64,000 bases of DNA from NCBI RefSeq assembly GCF_901873445.1, contig NZ_CABFLN010000042.1:1-64000 (forward strand), in the 5' to 3' direction. This document shows positions 28,233 through 37,244 of this stretch, piece by piece. The first letter of the stretch is position 1. Each line of letters begins with the position of its first letter. The notes beneath the pieces were generated by a model. That model was not told the origin of the DNA. It saw only the letters and a list, made by a program, of their open reading frames with translations, and searched no databases. The translations under genes and the position numbers were made by a program. Source of the stretch: Gemella haemolysans. Its GTDB lineage: Bacteria > Bacillota > Bacilli > Staphylococcales > Gemellaceae.

Positions 28233-29108
28233 ATGATTGAAATAATAGTTAATTCTAGAAATAAGAAAAGTCTTATTGAACTTGATAAAATAGAACGAGT
28301 TTTAAAGAAAAAGAATATGCCTTATAAGGTATTAAAAACCTCTAAAAGTAAGAATGCAAGTGATTTGATGAATGAAATCTGTGGAGATGAACTAATTGTC
28401 ATCGGAGGAGATGGAACTATTAACGAAGTGATAAATAATTATCATGGTAGGGATATTATCTATCTTGCGCATGGTTCAGGTAATGATCTTGCTAGGTCTA
28501 TAAAATTCAAGAAAGATGTAGAAATAAGTCGATTATTAGACTCAAAAAGATTCATTGAATATGATGTAGGCGTTGTTAACAATAGGATGTTTTGTTCGGG
28601 ATTTGATGTAGGTTTTAATGCTGACATAATAAAAAGAGCGAATAACTCAAAATTAAAGAAATATTTAGGAAAGTATATCTATCTTCTTCAAGGAGTAATA
28701 GGTATTTTCATGCTGAAAAAGTATAAGGCGAAAATATCGTGTGATGACAGGGAAATAAATACTGATAAGTTGTACTTGCTTAATGTGATGATTCAGCCAT
28801 ATGAAGGCGGTGGAATAAAGTTTGCTCCTAATGCGACAGGTCAGGATGGTAATCTTCACATAATGGTAATGGAAAATATACTTTTGACAACTTTCGTATA
28901 TAACTATTTATGTTTGTTTTTTAAAAAACATAGTAAACTGAAGAATGTTACACATATAACGACTAATAGATTAACTATAAAAACAAATCAGAAGTACTTT
29001 CAGATTGATGGAGAATTAATAAACAACAATCGAAGCTTAAACCTTAGTTGTATTAGCAAATTTTATAAATTAAAGAGGATGGAGAAAAATGAGAAGAAAT
29101 TCAAGTAG
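28233..29108 (+). CDS. diacylglycerol/lipid kinase family protein
   Basis: This 291-residue DAGK-catalytic-domain protein has the signature GGDGTINEVIN (58-68), the HGSGNDLARS motif (about 81-90) and the C-terminal VMIQPYEGGG and DGEL blocks typical of DgkB/YegS-type kinases. These enzymes phosphorylate diacylglycerol or a related lipid at the inner membrane face using ATP, returning it to phospholipid synthesis. Its last 20 bases overlap the LCP gene, so it is part of the capsule operon transcript. Diacylglycerol is released by glycerophosphate transfer and teichoic-acid-like modification, which may explain the coupling (inference). Confidence 0.85.
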   Translation: MIEIIVNSRNKKSLIELDKIERVLKKKNMPYKVLKTSKSKNASDLMNEICGDELIVIGGDGTINEVINNYHGRDIIYLAHGSGNDLARSIKFKKDVEISRLLDSKRFIEYDVGVVNNRMFCSGFDVGFNADIIKRANNSKLKKYLGKYIYLLQGVIGIFMLKKYKAKISCDDREINTDKLYLLNVMIQPYEGGGIKFAPNATGQDGNLHIMVMENILLTTFVYNYLCLFFKKHSKLKNVTHITTNRLTIKTNQKYFQIDGELINNNRSLNLSCISKFYKLKRMEKNEKKFK

Positions 29109-30558
29109 TAGAAATAGAAGACACGAGGAGGGTATAGGAATTTTTGAGATAGTTAATGGAATACTAGCTGTTTTACTAACTATACTCGGAGGGCTAGTAA
29201 GTTGGACAATGTTAAAATACGACTTTTTAAATTTTAGAGGAGTCAACTATGCAATAATCGGATTAATAATCCTAGCGATAGTGCTGTCAATATTCTTAAT
29301 AATCAAGAAAAAAGCGAAAGTATTTAATGTAATAATGTTGATTGTTATGAATATTGTTTTAATATTTTCTTACATGCAATTTAGAACAGCGATTGGATTA
29401 TTTGACAATCTAAACAACAATGCGGCAGTAAGTGAGTACACTATGAACGTTGTCGTCCTAAAAAATGACAAAGCTGAAAAACTAGCCGACTTAAAAGACG
29501 CTACGGTATCAGCTCCAGTATCAGCGGATGGTGAAAACATCAACAAGCTGATGAAAGAGATTCGAGACAAAGAAAAACAAAGTTTAAATCTTACGGAATC
29601 TAAAAACTATATTTCAGCTTATGAAGAACTAACAGCAGGAACAACTAGAGCAATGGTGTTAAACAGCTCGTTTGAAGACTTAATCACAAGTCAACACCAA
29701 GATTTTAAAGATAAAACAAAAGTAATATACTCATACAAAATAACAAAAGCTGTAAATGCTAAAGCAAAACAAAATGCAGGAGATACATTCAATATTTATG
29801 TAAGTGGTATTGATACATATGGACCAGTATCAAGCGTGAGCCGTTCAGATGTTAATATTATTATGACTGTAAACAAAAAAACTGGAAAAATTTTATTAAC
29901 TACAACACCACGTGACTCATATGTAAAAATCGCAGACGGTGGTAACAACCAATACGATAAACTTACACACGCAGGCCTATACGGAGTTGAATCATCAATT
30001 CATACATTAGAGAATGTCTATGGTATTAAAATTGATTACTATGCAAGGCTAAACTTCACATCATTCCTAAAACTGATTGATACTGTTGGTGGAGTAGATG
30101 TGTATAATGATCAAGCATTTATATCACATGGTGGAGATAAATCTTTCCAACCAGGATTATTACATATGGATTCTAAAACAGCACTTATATTTGTTCGCGA
30201 AAGATATGGTCTAGCTAGTGGTGACCACGACCGTGGTAAAAACCAAGAAAAAGTCATTACAGCGATAATTAAAAAACTTACTTCGAAAGAAGGATTAGCG
30301 AATTATCAAAGTGTAATTAAAGAACTAAGTGCGTCAATTCAGACAAATATGCCGATAGAAACAGCTATGGGACTTGCGAATGAACAACTTAGCGCAGGTA
30401 AAGATTACAACGTAACTTCTCAAGCTTTGACTGGTACTGGAAGTATGGGCTTACCATCATACGCGATGCCAGGAGCTCAATTATACATGATGCAAATCGA
30501 TGATAAGAGTCTAGCAGAAGTTACAGCGAATATTAAAGATGTATTGGAAGGAAAGTAG
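29089..30558 (+). CDS. cpsA: LytR-CpsA-Psr family polysaccharide ligase
   Basis: The 489-residue protein matches CpsA/Wzg of streptococcal capsule loci. A short basic N-terminus is followed by three membrane helices (about 18-42, 50-72, 76-96), an accessory extracytoplasmic domain (about 110-225) and the LCP domain (about 235-410). The LCP domain carries DVNIIMTVN, the TTPRDSY phosphate-binding motif, DKLTHAGLYG, VGGVDVYND and FVRERYG. LCP enzymes transfer the undecaprenyl-linked polymer to peptidoglycan. It begins within the kinase gene and ends directly against the cpsB ATG (TAG-ATG), showing tight operon coupling. Confidence 0.92.
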   Translation: MRRNSSSRNRRHEEGIGIFEIVNGILAVLLTILGGLVSWTMLKYDFLNFRGVNYAIIGLIILAIVLSIFLIIKKKAKVFNVIMLIVMNIVLIFSYMQFRTAIGLFDNLNNNAAVSEYTMNVVVLKNDKAEKLADLKDATVSAPVSADGENINKLMKEIRDKEKQSLNLTESKNYISAYEELTAGTTRAMVLNSSFEDLITSQHQDFKDKTKVIYSYKITKAVNAKAKQNAGDTFNIYVSGIDTYGPVSSVSRSDVNIIMTVNKKTGKILLTTTPRDSYVKIADGGNNQYDKLTHAGLYGVESSIHTLENVYGIKIDYYARLNFTSFLKLIDTVGGVDVYNDQAFISHGGDKSFQPGLLHMDSKTALIFVRERYGLASGDHDRGKNQEKVITAIIKKLTSKEGLANYQSVIKELSASIQTNMPIETAMGLANEQLSAGKDYNVTSQALTGTGSMGLPSYAMPGAQLYMMQIDDKSLAEVTANIKDVLEGK

Positions 30559-31302
30559 ATGAGAGACGGAATTAGAATGATAGACATACATTCCCATGTA
30601 GTCTTCGGAGTAGATGACGGTGCAAAAACTGAAAAGGATACTCGTGATTTACTAGAAGAAAGCTATAGACAAGGTGTTAGAACGATTATCGCAACCCCTC
30701 ACAGAAGACGTGGAATGTTTGAAACGGATATAGAAATAATAAGAGAAAATTTCAAGAGAGTGGAAGAAATCGCGGGAGAGATAGCTAGCGACCTAAGAGT
30801 TTACTTAGGTAGCGAAGTTTACTACAAAGAAGGGGAAGTCGCTAAGATTGAAAGTGGAGAATACCCAAGATTAGCGGAAACGGATTATGTACTCGTAGAA
30901 TTTCCTTATGAAATGCGCTATAAGGAAATCCACAGAGCGATAAATAAAGTTATATTACTAGGATTAACACCAGTAGTAGCACACGTTGAAAGATATAACG
31001 ATGTAGATGAAAAAGGTGTGCAAGAGTTAATTAACATGGGTGCTTATATCCAAGTAAACGCGGCAAGTGTTCTTAAAGCAAAACTTATCGGTGATAAACA
31101 TAAACATTACAAAAAACGAGCTAAGAAATATTTGGATGAGGAACTAGTTCATTTTATCGCAAGTGATATGCACAATATGGATTCTCGAAGAACATTCATG
31201 AAAGAAGCATATGATATTATTGAGAAAAAATATGGACCAACAATAGCTTACGAATTATTCGAAAAAAACCAAGAAAAACTATTAATGAATAAAATAATAT
31301 AA
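30559..31302 (+). CDS. cpsB: PHP-domain protein-tyrosine phosphatase
   Basis: This 247-residue manganese-dependent phosphatase of the PHP superfamily (CpsB/Wzh) dephosphorylates the CpsD tyrosine kinase. Metal-binding motifs are visible: MIDIHSH (His11, His13) with FGVDDG, ATPHRRRG near 56, GSEVYY near 88, VAHVERY near 135 and SDMHNMDSR near 197. It starts immediately after the cpsA stop codon. It works with CpsC and CpsD to control capsule assembly. Confidence 0.93.
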   Translation: MRDGIRMIDIHSHVVFGVDDGAKTEKDTRDLLEESYRQGVRTIIATPHRRRGMFETDIEIIRENFKRVEEIAGEIASDLRVYLGSEVYYKEGEVAKIESGEYPRLAETDYVLVEFPYEMRYKEIHRAINKVILLGLTPVVAHVERYNDVDEKGVQELINMGAYIQVNAASVLKAKLIGDKHKHYKKRAKKYLDEELVHFIASDMHNMDSRRTFMKEAYDIIEKKYGPTIAYELFEKNQEKLLMNKII

Positions 31303-31321
31303 AGAGAGGAAAAACAAAAGA

Positions 31322-32020
31322 ATGGATAATCAAGAAAAAGATTTAATACAGTTAGATATTATGCTACTGTTAAGAAGAATTTGGGAGAAGAAGATATTAA
31401 TAGCATTAGTGACATTACTATTCACAGCAGTTTCACTTGCAGTTAGTATTTTCTTAGTAACTCCGAAATACTCATCTACTACGAAAGTATACGTAGTTAA
31501 CCAAAAAAAAGGGGACAAAGCAATCACTACACAAGATGTTCAGCTAGGATCATTATTAGTAAAAGACTACAAAGAGATTATTCTTTCTAACAAGGTAATG
31601 GAAGATGCGGCAGAGAAAAGTGAGACAGGAATCACAGCTAAACAATTAGTAGGGAAAGTTAGTGTTGAAGCGCCGAAAGATACACGTATTATTTCAATTA
31701 CCGTTCAAGACAAAAATCCACAAGTAGCGAGTGACTTAGCAAATACAGTAAAAGAAGTATCAGCAGATCAAATCAAAGAAATAACAAAAATCGAAGATGT
31801 AACGACGTTAGAAGAAGCGAAAGCTGCCACTTCACCAAGTTCTCCTAATATCCCTAGAAATGCGATTTTAGCGACAGCATTAGGGTTTATCCTGGCTGTA
31901 GCGGGTGTAGTACTATTTGAACTATTAGATGATAGAGTTAAGAGAGCAGAAGATATTGAAGAAACAATGGGATTAGTACTTTTAGGTGTAGTTCCAGATA
32001 CAAAAACAGGAAAGAAATAA
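31322..32020 (+). CDS. cpsC: capsule chain-length / kinase activator protein
   Basis: This 232-residue Wzz-type protein has two membrane helices (about 22-46 and 182-204) around an extracytoplasmic loop. The Pro-rich SPSSPNIPRN motif lies before the second helix, and a short cytoplasmic tail runs from the FELLDDRVKRAEDIE region. In Gram-positive systems it partners with and activates the tyrosine kinase encoded next (cpsD). GAGAGGA is the ribosome site, 19 bases after cpsB. Confidence 0.92.
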   Translation: MDNQEKDLIQLDIMLLLRRIWEKKILIALVTLLFTAVSLAVSIFLVTPKYSSTTKVYVVNQKKGDKAITTQDVQLGSLLVKDYKEIILSNKVMEDAAEKSETGITAKQLVGKVSVEAPKDTRIISITVQDKNPQVASDLANTVKEVSADQIKEITKIEDVTTLEEAKAATSPSSPNIPRNAILATALGFILAVAGVVLFELLDDRVKRAEDIEETMGLVLLGVVPDTKTGKK

Positions 32021-32031
32021 GGTGAAAATAT

Positions 32032-32730
32032 ATGGCACAAATTAATTTACTAACAAATCAAAAAATAGTTGATCCTAAAAATGAAGAGTACTATAACGCC
32101 TTACGTACGAATATCCAATTTTTAGGAAAAGATAAAAAAGTAATCGCAATTACATCGACTTCTGAAAATGAAGGGAAAAGTACAGTATCGACCAACCTAG
32201 CTATCTCACTAGCGAAACTAGGATTAAAAACTATTCTTGTAGATACCGATACACGTAAGTCAGTTATGGCAGGTCGGTTCAAATTTAAACATAAAATTAG
32301 TGGGTTAACTAACTACCTATCTGGAGTATCTCCAATAGAGGATGTTATTTATGAAACAGATGTGGAGCATCTTAATGTTATCCCAGCAGGTCAAGTACCA
32401 CCTAATCCAACAGGATTACTACAAAACAAAAACTTCAATATTATGATTGAAGTCTTTAGAGAGTATTATGATTACGTTATTATCGATACACCGCCTATCG
32501 GACAGGTAATTGATGCAGCTATCGTAGCGCCTAAAACTGATGGGATAGTAATGGTAGTAGAAGCGAACTGTGTTAAGAAAAAATCTTTAGAGAAAGCAAA
32601 AGAACAACTGGAAAAAGGTGGAGCAGAGTTTCTAGGGGTAATCCTAAACAAAGTTAGCTCAAATGAGCTTGGTTATGGTGGTTATTATGGGCATTATGGT
32701 AGCCATGGAATAGAAGGGGTTAAGAAGTAG
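32032..32730 (+). CDS. cpsD: capsule tyrosine autokinase
   Basis: This 232-residue BY-kinase has Walker A with SENEGKST (44-51), Walker A' ILVDTDTR and Walker B YVIIDTPP. The C-terminal Tyr cluster YGGYYGHYG is the site of autophosphorylation. Phosphorylation, reversed by CpsB, is thought to set polymer export and length. It starts 11 bases after cpsC, its membrane activator. Confidence 0.94.
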   Translation: MAQINLLTNQKIVDPKNEEYYNALRTNIQFLGKDKKVIAITSTSENEGKSTVSTNLAISLAKLGLKTILVDTDTRKSVMAGRFKFKHKISGLTNYLSGVSPIEDVIYETDVEHLNVIPAGQVPPNPTGLLQNKNFNIMIEVFREYYDYVIIDTPPIGQVIDAAIVAPKTDGIVMVVEANCVKKKSLEKAKEQLEKGGAEFLGVILNKVSSNELGYGGYYGHYGSHGIEGVKK

Positions 32731-32750
32731 TAAAGGGGAAAATAAATAAA

Positions 32751-33413
32751 ATGGAAGAGAACTCAGTTAATAGTCAGTTCGAGGGAGCAAGAAGTAAAAC
32801 CAGTTATTTATTTTTCAAGAGATTATTTGACATATCTATAGCATTAGTGGGGATGATAGTGTTAGTGATAGTTACTGTCATCCTAGTTATCTTTTATAGT
32901 TTTGGTAAAAATAAAGGGAAAATATTTTTTTCTCAGGAAAGAATAGGCTTAAATGGAAAAAGATTTAAAATTTATAAATATAGATCAATGGTAGAAAATG
33001 CCCAAGAAATACTGAAAAAAGATGAAGAACTTTATAAAAAATATATAGAAAATAGTTATAAACTGCTTCCAGAAGAAGATCCAAGGATGACTAGATTAGG
33101 TAGATTTATAAGAAAACATAGTATTGATGAAATTCCACAATTTATTAATATCCTAAAAGGGGATATGAGTTTTATAGGACCTAGGCCTGTAATAGAAGAA
33201 GAACTTCTTCAATATGGAGAAAGAGCTTCAAAATTCTTATCTGTAAAGCCTGGTGCAACAGGATGGTGGCAAGTTAGTGGAAGAAGTGAAATAGGATATC
33301 CAGAAAGATGTGACATGGAGTTGTATTATGTGGATAATTGTTCATTTAAGTTAGATATGAAAATATTCTTCTTAGAATTAAAGAGAATAATAACAAAGGA
33401 CGCTGCATACTAA
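32751..33413 (+). CDS. priming undecaprenyl-phosphate sugar-1-phosphate transferase
   Basis: This 220-residue bacterial sugar transferase is the short form with one N-terminal membrane helix (about 28-52) followed by the catalytic domain. Diagnostic motifs are SQERIGLNGK, the KYRSM motif, RLGRFIRKHSIDEIPQ, GDMSFIGPRP and GATGWWQVSGR. It starts repeat-unit synthesis by adding sugar-1-phosphate, commonly Gal or Glc, to undecaprenyl phosphate. It lacks the four-helix N-terminal half of full-length pneumococcal CpsE. The sugar cannot be read from sequence. Confidence 0.9.
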   Translation: MEENSVNSQFEGARSKTSYLFFKRLFDISIALVGMIVLVIVTVILVIFYSFGKNKGKIFFSQERIGLNGKRFKIYKYRSMVENAQEILKKDEELYKKYIENSYKLLPEEDPRMTRLGRFIRKHSIDEIPQFINILKGDMSFIGPRPVIEEELLQYGERASKFLSVKPGATGWWQVSGRSEIGYPERCDMELYYVDNCSFKLDMKIFFLELKRIITKDAAY

Positions 33414-33440
33414 AATAGATAAGTAGTTAAATAAAAAAGA

Positions 33441-33469
33441 CTGTGTTTCGTCGCCAAACTAAAACACAG
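33441..33469 (+). other. small hairpin between priming transferase and DUF4422 gene
   Basis: CTGTGTTT and AAACACAG can form an 8-bp stem. There is no T-run, so it is not a clear terminator; it could be an RNA-processing or stabilising structure inside the operon. Confidence 0.35.
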
Positions 33470-33535
33470 ACTAATATAAGTGAATATGGATATATTAACA
33501 TAAAAATTGATAAAATGGAAGAGAGAGGATTAAAT

Positions 33536-34327
33536 TTGACTAGAAAAATTAGAATATTAATAGCAACACATAGAGAGTTTACTCCTCCTAAAGATGAGAT
33601 TTATCTACCAATTCATGTTGGTGCTGAAGGTAAAGGAGAACTTGGTTACCAAAAAGATAATATTGGTGAAAACATATCGTGTTTAAATCCGTACTTTTGT
33701 GAGTTAACAGGTGTATATTGGGCATGGAAAAATTTAGACGCAGAGTATATTGGATTAGATCACTATCGTAGATATTTTAGTACTAAAAAAGTAAAATATA
33801 AAGATGGTATGGATATAAGTGAAGTAGTTTTAGATAAGAAAAGTACAGAACAATACTTAAAAGAAGCGGACATATTAGTTCCGAAATTAAGAAAATATTA
33901 TATTGAAACACTTTATGATCATTATGCAAATACACTTGATGGTAGTCATCTTGATAAAACAAGAGATATTATTTCAGAGATGACACCAGAGTATATTAAG
34001 GCTTTTGATAAAGTTATGAAACAAACTAGTGGACATATGTTTAATATGTTTATTATGAAAAAAGAATTACTCGATGAATATTGTTCGTGGCTATTCCCAA
34101 TTTTATTTGAACTACAAAATAGAGTAGATGTAGCTAATCTTACAGCTTTTGAAGCAAGATTATTCGGAAGAGTAAGTGAGCTTTTATTTAATGTTTGGTT
34201 AGAATATAAGAATTATCAAGTGAAAGAAGTTTCATTTTTTGATGCATTCGAAGTGAATTGGATTAAAAAAGGTGGAGCATTTTTAAAAGCGAAGTTTTTC
34301 AAAAAGAAATACAAACAAAGTTTTTAG
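33536..34327 (+). CDS. DUF4422 glycosyltransferase-like protein
   Basis: The 263-residue protein has the DUF4422 pattern: IRILIATH at the start, YLPIHVGA, the NPYFCELTGVYWAWKN block, YIGLDHYRRYF and a C-terminal LTAFEARLFGRVSE. The family occurs in capsule and exopolysaccharide clusters and is considered a glycosyltransferase without proven donor. The start is a TTG at 33536, because GAGAGGA lies 6 bases upstream. Earlier ATG codons (33443, 33515) would add residues unlike the family. Confidence 0.82.
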   Translation: MTRKIRILIATHREFTPPKDEIYLPIHVGAEGKGELGYQKDNIGENISCLNPYFCELTGVYWAWKNLDAEYIGLDHYRRYFSTKKVKYKDGMDISEVVLDKKSTEQYLKEADILVPKLRKYYIETLYDHYANTLDGSHLDKTRDIISEMTPEYIKAFDKVMKQTSGHMFNMFIMKKELLDEYCSWLFPILFELQNRVDVANLTAFEARLFGRVSELLFNVWLEYKNYQVKEVSFFDAFEVNWIKKGGAFLKAKFFKKKYKQSF

Positions 34328-34337
34328 AGGAGGAAAT

Positions 34338-35159
34338 ATGTCTGAGATAAAAATAATTCAAACTAAAATTTTAGAAATACTTAAAATTTTTATCGAAACA
34401 TGCGAAGAGCATAACTTAACGTACTATGCACTTGGTGGAACTCTATTAGGCGCAGTAAGACATGGTGGATTCATTCCGTGGGATGACGATATAGATATAG
34501 GTATGCCGAGAGAAGATTATGAGAAATTTAAAAAAATAGCTAGTGATAAATTTAATGGTAGATATCTATTTTTAAGTGAAGATACTCCAGGCTATAAAAA
34601 AGCTTTTTCTGTAATAAGAGATACTTCTACAAAGATTGTTATGAATTATAGTAATATAGAGCAAGAGGAAGGTTTATGGATAGATATATTTCCGATTGAT
34701 GGCCTACCAGAAAAAGGTGTGAAGAGAAAATTGCATGAGAAACAGTACCTATTTAGAAGAATGATGGTACAGCTATCTCAATTCAATTCAATAGTGAATC
34801 AAAATAAAGCCAATAGACCTTTGTATGAGACTGCGATAATTAAAATTGCAGGTATTGTAAAGATTGAAAATTTGCTGTCTTTCGAAAAAGCACAACAAAA
34901 GTATCTAGCAACTATAAAGAAGTATAGTGTGACAGAGGGATACGCAGGAAATTATACAGGGGCATATAAGCTTCGAGAATTAGTTCCAAGTGAATATTTT
35001 GGAGCTGCTAGAAAATTACAGTTTGAAACAGTGGAATTAAGTGTACCAGAAAAATATAATGAATATTTATCTGCAATCTATGGCGAAAACTATATGGAGC
35101 TACCACCGAAAGAACAAAGAGTTCCTCATCAGTATGAGATTTTGAGCTTAGGAGAATAA
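34338..35159 (+). CDS. LicD-family phosphotransferase
   Basis: This 273-residue LicD/FKTN-type nucleotidyltransferase-fold protein has ALGGTLLGAVRHGGF and the acidic WDDDIDIGM motif (about 48-56) that binds metal, then LWIDIFPIDG. LicD proteins transfer phosphocholine or polyol phosphate from a CDP-linked donor onto teichoic acid or capsule sugars. The tarI-tarJ genes nearby provide CDP-ribitol, and no licC-type choline cytidylyltransferase is in the window, so ribitol phosphate is one candidate donor (inference). It starts 10 bases after the preceding gene with GGAGGAAAT. Confidence 0.88.
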   Translation: MSEIKIIQTKILEILKIFIETCEEHNLTYYALGGTLLGAVRHGGFIPWDDDIDIGMPREDYEKFKKIASDKFNGRYLFLSEDTPGYKKAFSVIRDTSTKIVMNYSNIEQEEGLWIDIFPIDGLPEKGVKRKLHEKQYLFRRMMVQLSQFNSIVNQNKANRPLYETAIIKIAGIVKIENLLSFEKAQQKYLATIKKYSVTEGYAGNYTGAYKLRELVPSEYFGAARKLQFETVELSVPEKYNEYLSAIYGENYMELPPKEQRVPHQYEILSLGE

Positions 35160-35164
35160 TAGTA

Positions 35165-36133
35165 ATGAATAAAATAAGAAAAACATTGAACTATTATAAA
35201 GACATAAAAAGTAAAAAGAATTATTTTCCAAGTAATGTGTTGAATTGGCAACTAGCTGGAAAGTTTCTTGGTCAAATTCCACGTCTTATCGGAGAGAGGA
35301 ATGCAAGGAGAATTTGTGAAAAAAGACATAGCGTAACAAGAGAATTTCTAATTTCAGAATTTAGTTCATTTTTACAAAATTATGAATTTAAGTCTCATAA
35401 TAAAACAAATAGCAAAATAATATGGAGCTTGTGGTTACAAGGATATGATTCGGCTCCTGAGTTAGTGAAAGCTATTTTAGATAATTCGAAAGAATATGCA
35501 GAGCAAGAAGGTTTTGAATTTATATTATTAGATGAAAAATCGATGTTTGAATATGTCGATTTTCCTCCGTATATTACTGATAAAATAAATAAGGGATTAC
35601 TAACACACACTGCACTTGCTGATTTATTAAGAGTTTCACTATTGGCAAAATATGGAGGTACTTGGTTGGATTCAACTGTATTTTTATGTAAAAATTTTGA
35701 TGCGTCTAACTTTATGAAGAGATTTTATACGATTAAAACAGGTGATATGAAAGATTACTCCCCTAACGTCTCTAAACATAGATGGAAAACATTTGTATTA
35801 TCGGGAAATAGCGAATTATTTACTTTTACAAGAGATTTTTTCTTTGAATACTATAAGAAATTTGATTTGCAAATTGATTACCTATTAATTGATTATATAT
35901 TTGATTTAGGATTTGAATATAGTGAAATAATAAGAAATCAGATGCTGGAATTAGAAAAATCAAATCCTAATTTATTTTGGTTAGAAAATCATTTAGGAGA
36001 TGAGTTTGATCAAAAAGTGTGGAGTAATATTACAGAAACTACGAAAGTATTCAAAACAACGTATAAATTATCTGAAGAAATTAAACCAAATAAGAATAAT
36101 TTTTATTCCAAATTAATAGATAGAAAGTTATAG
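35165..36133 (+). CDS. capsular polysaccharide synthesis glycosyltransferase (Caps_synth type)
   Basis: This 322-residue protein has IIWSLWLQGYDSAPELV near residue 80, the THTALADLLRVSLLAKYGGTWLDSTV block (about 147-172, held here by its pieces LLRVSLLAKYGG and WLDSTV), and later a WLENHLG motif. This is the DXD-sugar/Caps_synth arrangement of GT-A glycosyltransferases in capsule loci; the WLDST segment replaces the usual DxD. It is cotranscribed, 5 bases after licD. Donor and linkage are unknown. Confidence 0.82.
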   Translation: MNKIRKTLNYYKDIKSKKNYFPSNVLNWQLAGKFLGQIPRLIGERNARRICEKRHSVTREFLISEFSSFLQNYEFKSHNKTNSKIIWSLWLQGYDSAPELVKAILDNSKEYAEQEGFEFILLDEKSMFEYVDFPPYITDKINKGLLTHTALADLLRVSLLAKYGGTWLDSTVFLCKNFDASNFMKRFYTIKTGDMKDYSPNVSKHRWKTFVLSGNSELFTFTRDFFFEYYKKFDLQIDYLLIDYIFDLGFEYSEIIRNQMLELEKSNPNLFWLENHLGDEFDQKVWSNITETTKVFKTTYKLSEEIKPNKNNFYSKLIDRKL

Positions 36134-36134
36134 G

Positions 36135-37244
36135 ATGAGAACAATGAAGAAAAAGATATGTTTTGTGAAATGGATTGTAAATGAAGCCGATGGGGGATTA
36201 AAGGTTGCGGTCAATTTGGCAAATGAGTTACAAGAAAAATATGAGGTCCATCTTGTTTCAGTTTTTTCTACAGAAGACGTATTTTTTGAATTGAATAGCA
36301 ATGTGTACTATCAGTCATTGTCAAAAGAAAAATTATCTATGTCAAGAGATTTTATGAAGGCTGTAAAGTTACTGAGATCGTATATTGTTGAGAATGATAT
36401 AAGTATTCTATTTGGGATTGGCATTACAATGAATGCTGTGGGAGTAGCAGGTACATTGGGATTAAAAACAAAGTTTGTTTCCTGTGATCATACAAATTCT
36501 ATATCAGATAATAGAACTTTGGTACAGAAAATACAAAGATATATAGGTGCATTTAGTTCAAGTAAAATAATAACTTTAACAGAAAAAGATAGATTAAATT
36601 ATATTAAAAAATATAAAGTATCAAAAGATAGAATAAATTATATTTATAATTGGATAGAAGGTGTTTATAGAAGTATTGAATTATATTCAATACAATCTAA
36701 ATCTATTTTAACTGTAGGTAGATTTCATTCTCAAAAAGGGTATGACTATTTATCTAAAGTAGCTATCAATGTATTATCAAAATTTCCTGATTGGAAATGG
36801 TATATATATGGTTTAGGCGATGATAAAATCAAAGAGCAGATAGCTGTAGAGTTAAAAATAGGTGGAGTTTTAGAACAGGTTAATTTCATGGGGAATGTAA
36901 AAGGAACAGAGAATATTTATCCAAAGCACGGAATATATGTCATGACTTCTCGATATGAAGGTCTTCCTTTAGTGCTATTAGAGGCAAAACAATACGGATT
37001 ACCAATTGTTAGTTTTAATTGTCCTACAGGTCCATCGGAGATAGTAATAGATGGCGAGAATGGATATTTAATAAATGATTTTAACATTGAAGAAATGAGT
37101 AATAAAATTATTGAACTTATTAAAAATGAGAAGTTAAGAGAAAGTTTCTCAAAAAATTCTATGAAAGATACGGACAAATTTAATAAAGATAAAATCCTTA
37201 AACAATGGATTCATTTGATAGAAGAATTGACAGGAGGAGAATAA
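36135..37244 (+). CDS. family 4 glycosyltransferase
   Basis: This 369-residue GT-B enzyme has an N-terminal half with DGGLKVAVNLA, a linker, and a C-terminal half with VGRFHSQKGYDYL, YGLGDDK and TSRYEGLPLVLLEAKQYGLPIV (motif E-x7-E with its upstream SRYEG). This is the classical retaining GT4 fold. It is the first of two adjacent GT4 genes, which probably add successive sugars to the lipid-linked unit in the cytoplasm. The ATG at 36135 begins one base after the previous stop; the ATG at 36144, preceded by GGATGAG, is an equally good start. Confidence 0.87.
   Translation: MRTMKKKICFVKWIVNEADGGLKVAVNLANELQEKYEVHLVSVFSTEDVFFELNSNVYYQSLSKEKLSMSRDFMKAVKLLRSYIVENDISILFGIGITMNAVGVAGTLGLKTKFVSCDHTNSISDNRTLVQKIQRYIGAFSSSKIITLTEKDRLNYIKKYKVSKDRINYIYNWIEGVYRSIELYSIQSKSILTVGRFHSQKGYDYLSKVAINVLSKFPDWKWYIYGLGDDKIKEQIAVELKIGGVLEQVNFMGNVKGTENIYPKHGIYVMTSRYEGLPLVLLEAKQYGLPIVSFNCPTGPSEIVIDGENGYLINDFNIEEMSNKIIELIKNEKLRESFSKNSMKDTDKFNKDKILKQWIHLIEELTGGE

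Noticed and set aside
33443..33535. N-terminal extension of the DUF4422 protein
   Set aside because: The residues come from a hairpin region and do not look like the family; the TTG at 33536 has GAGAGGA upstream.
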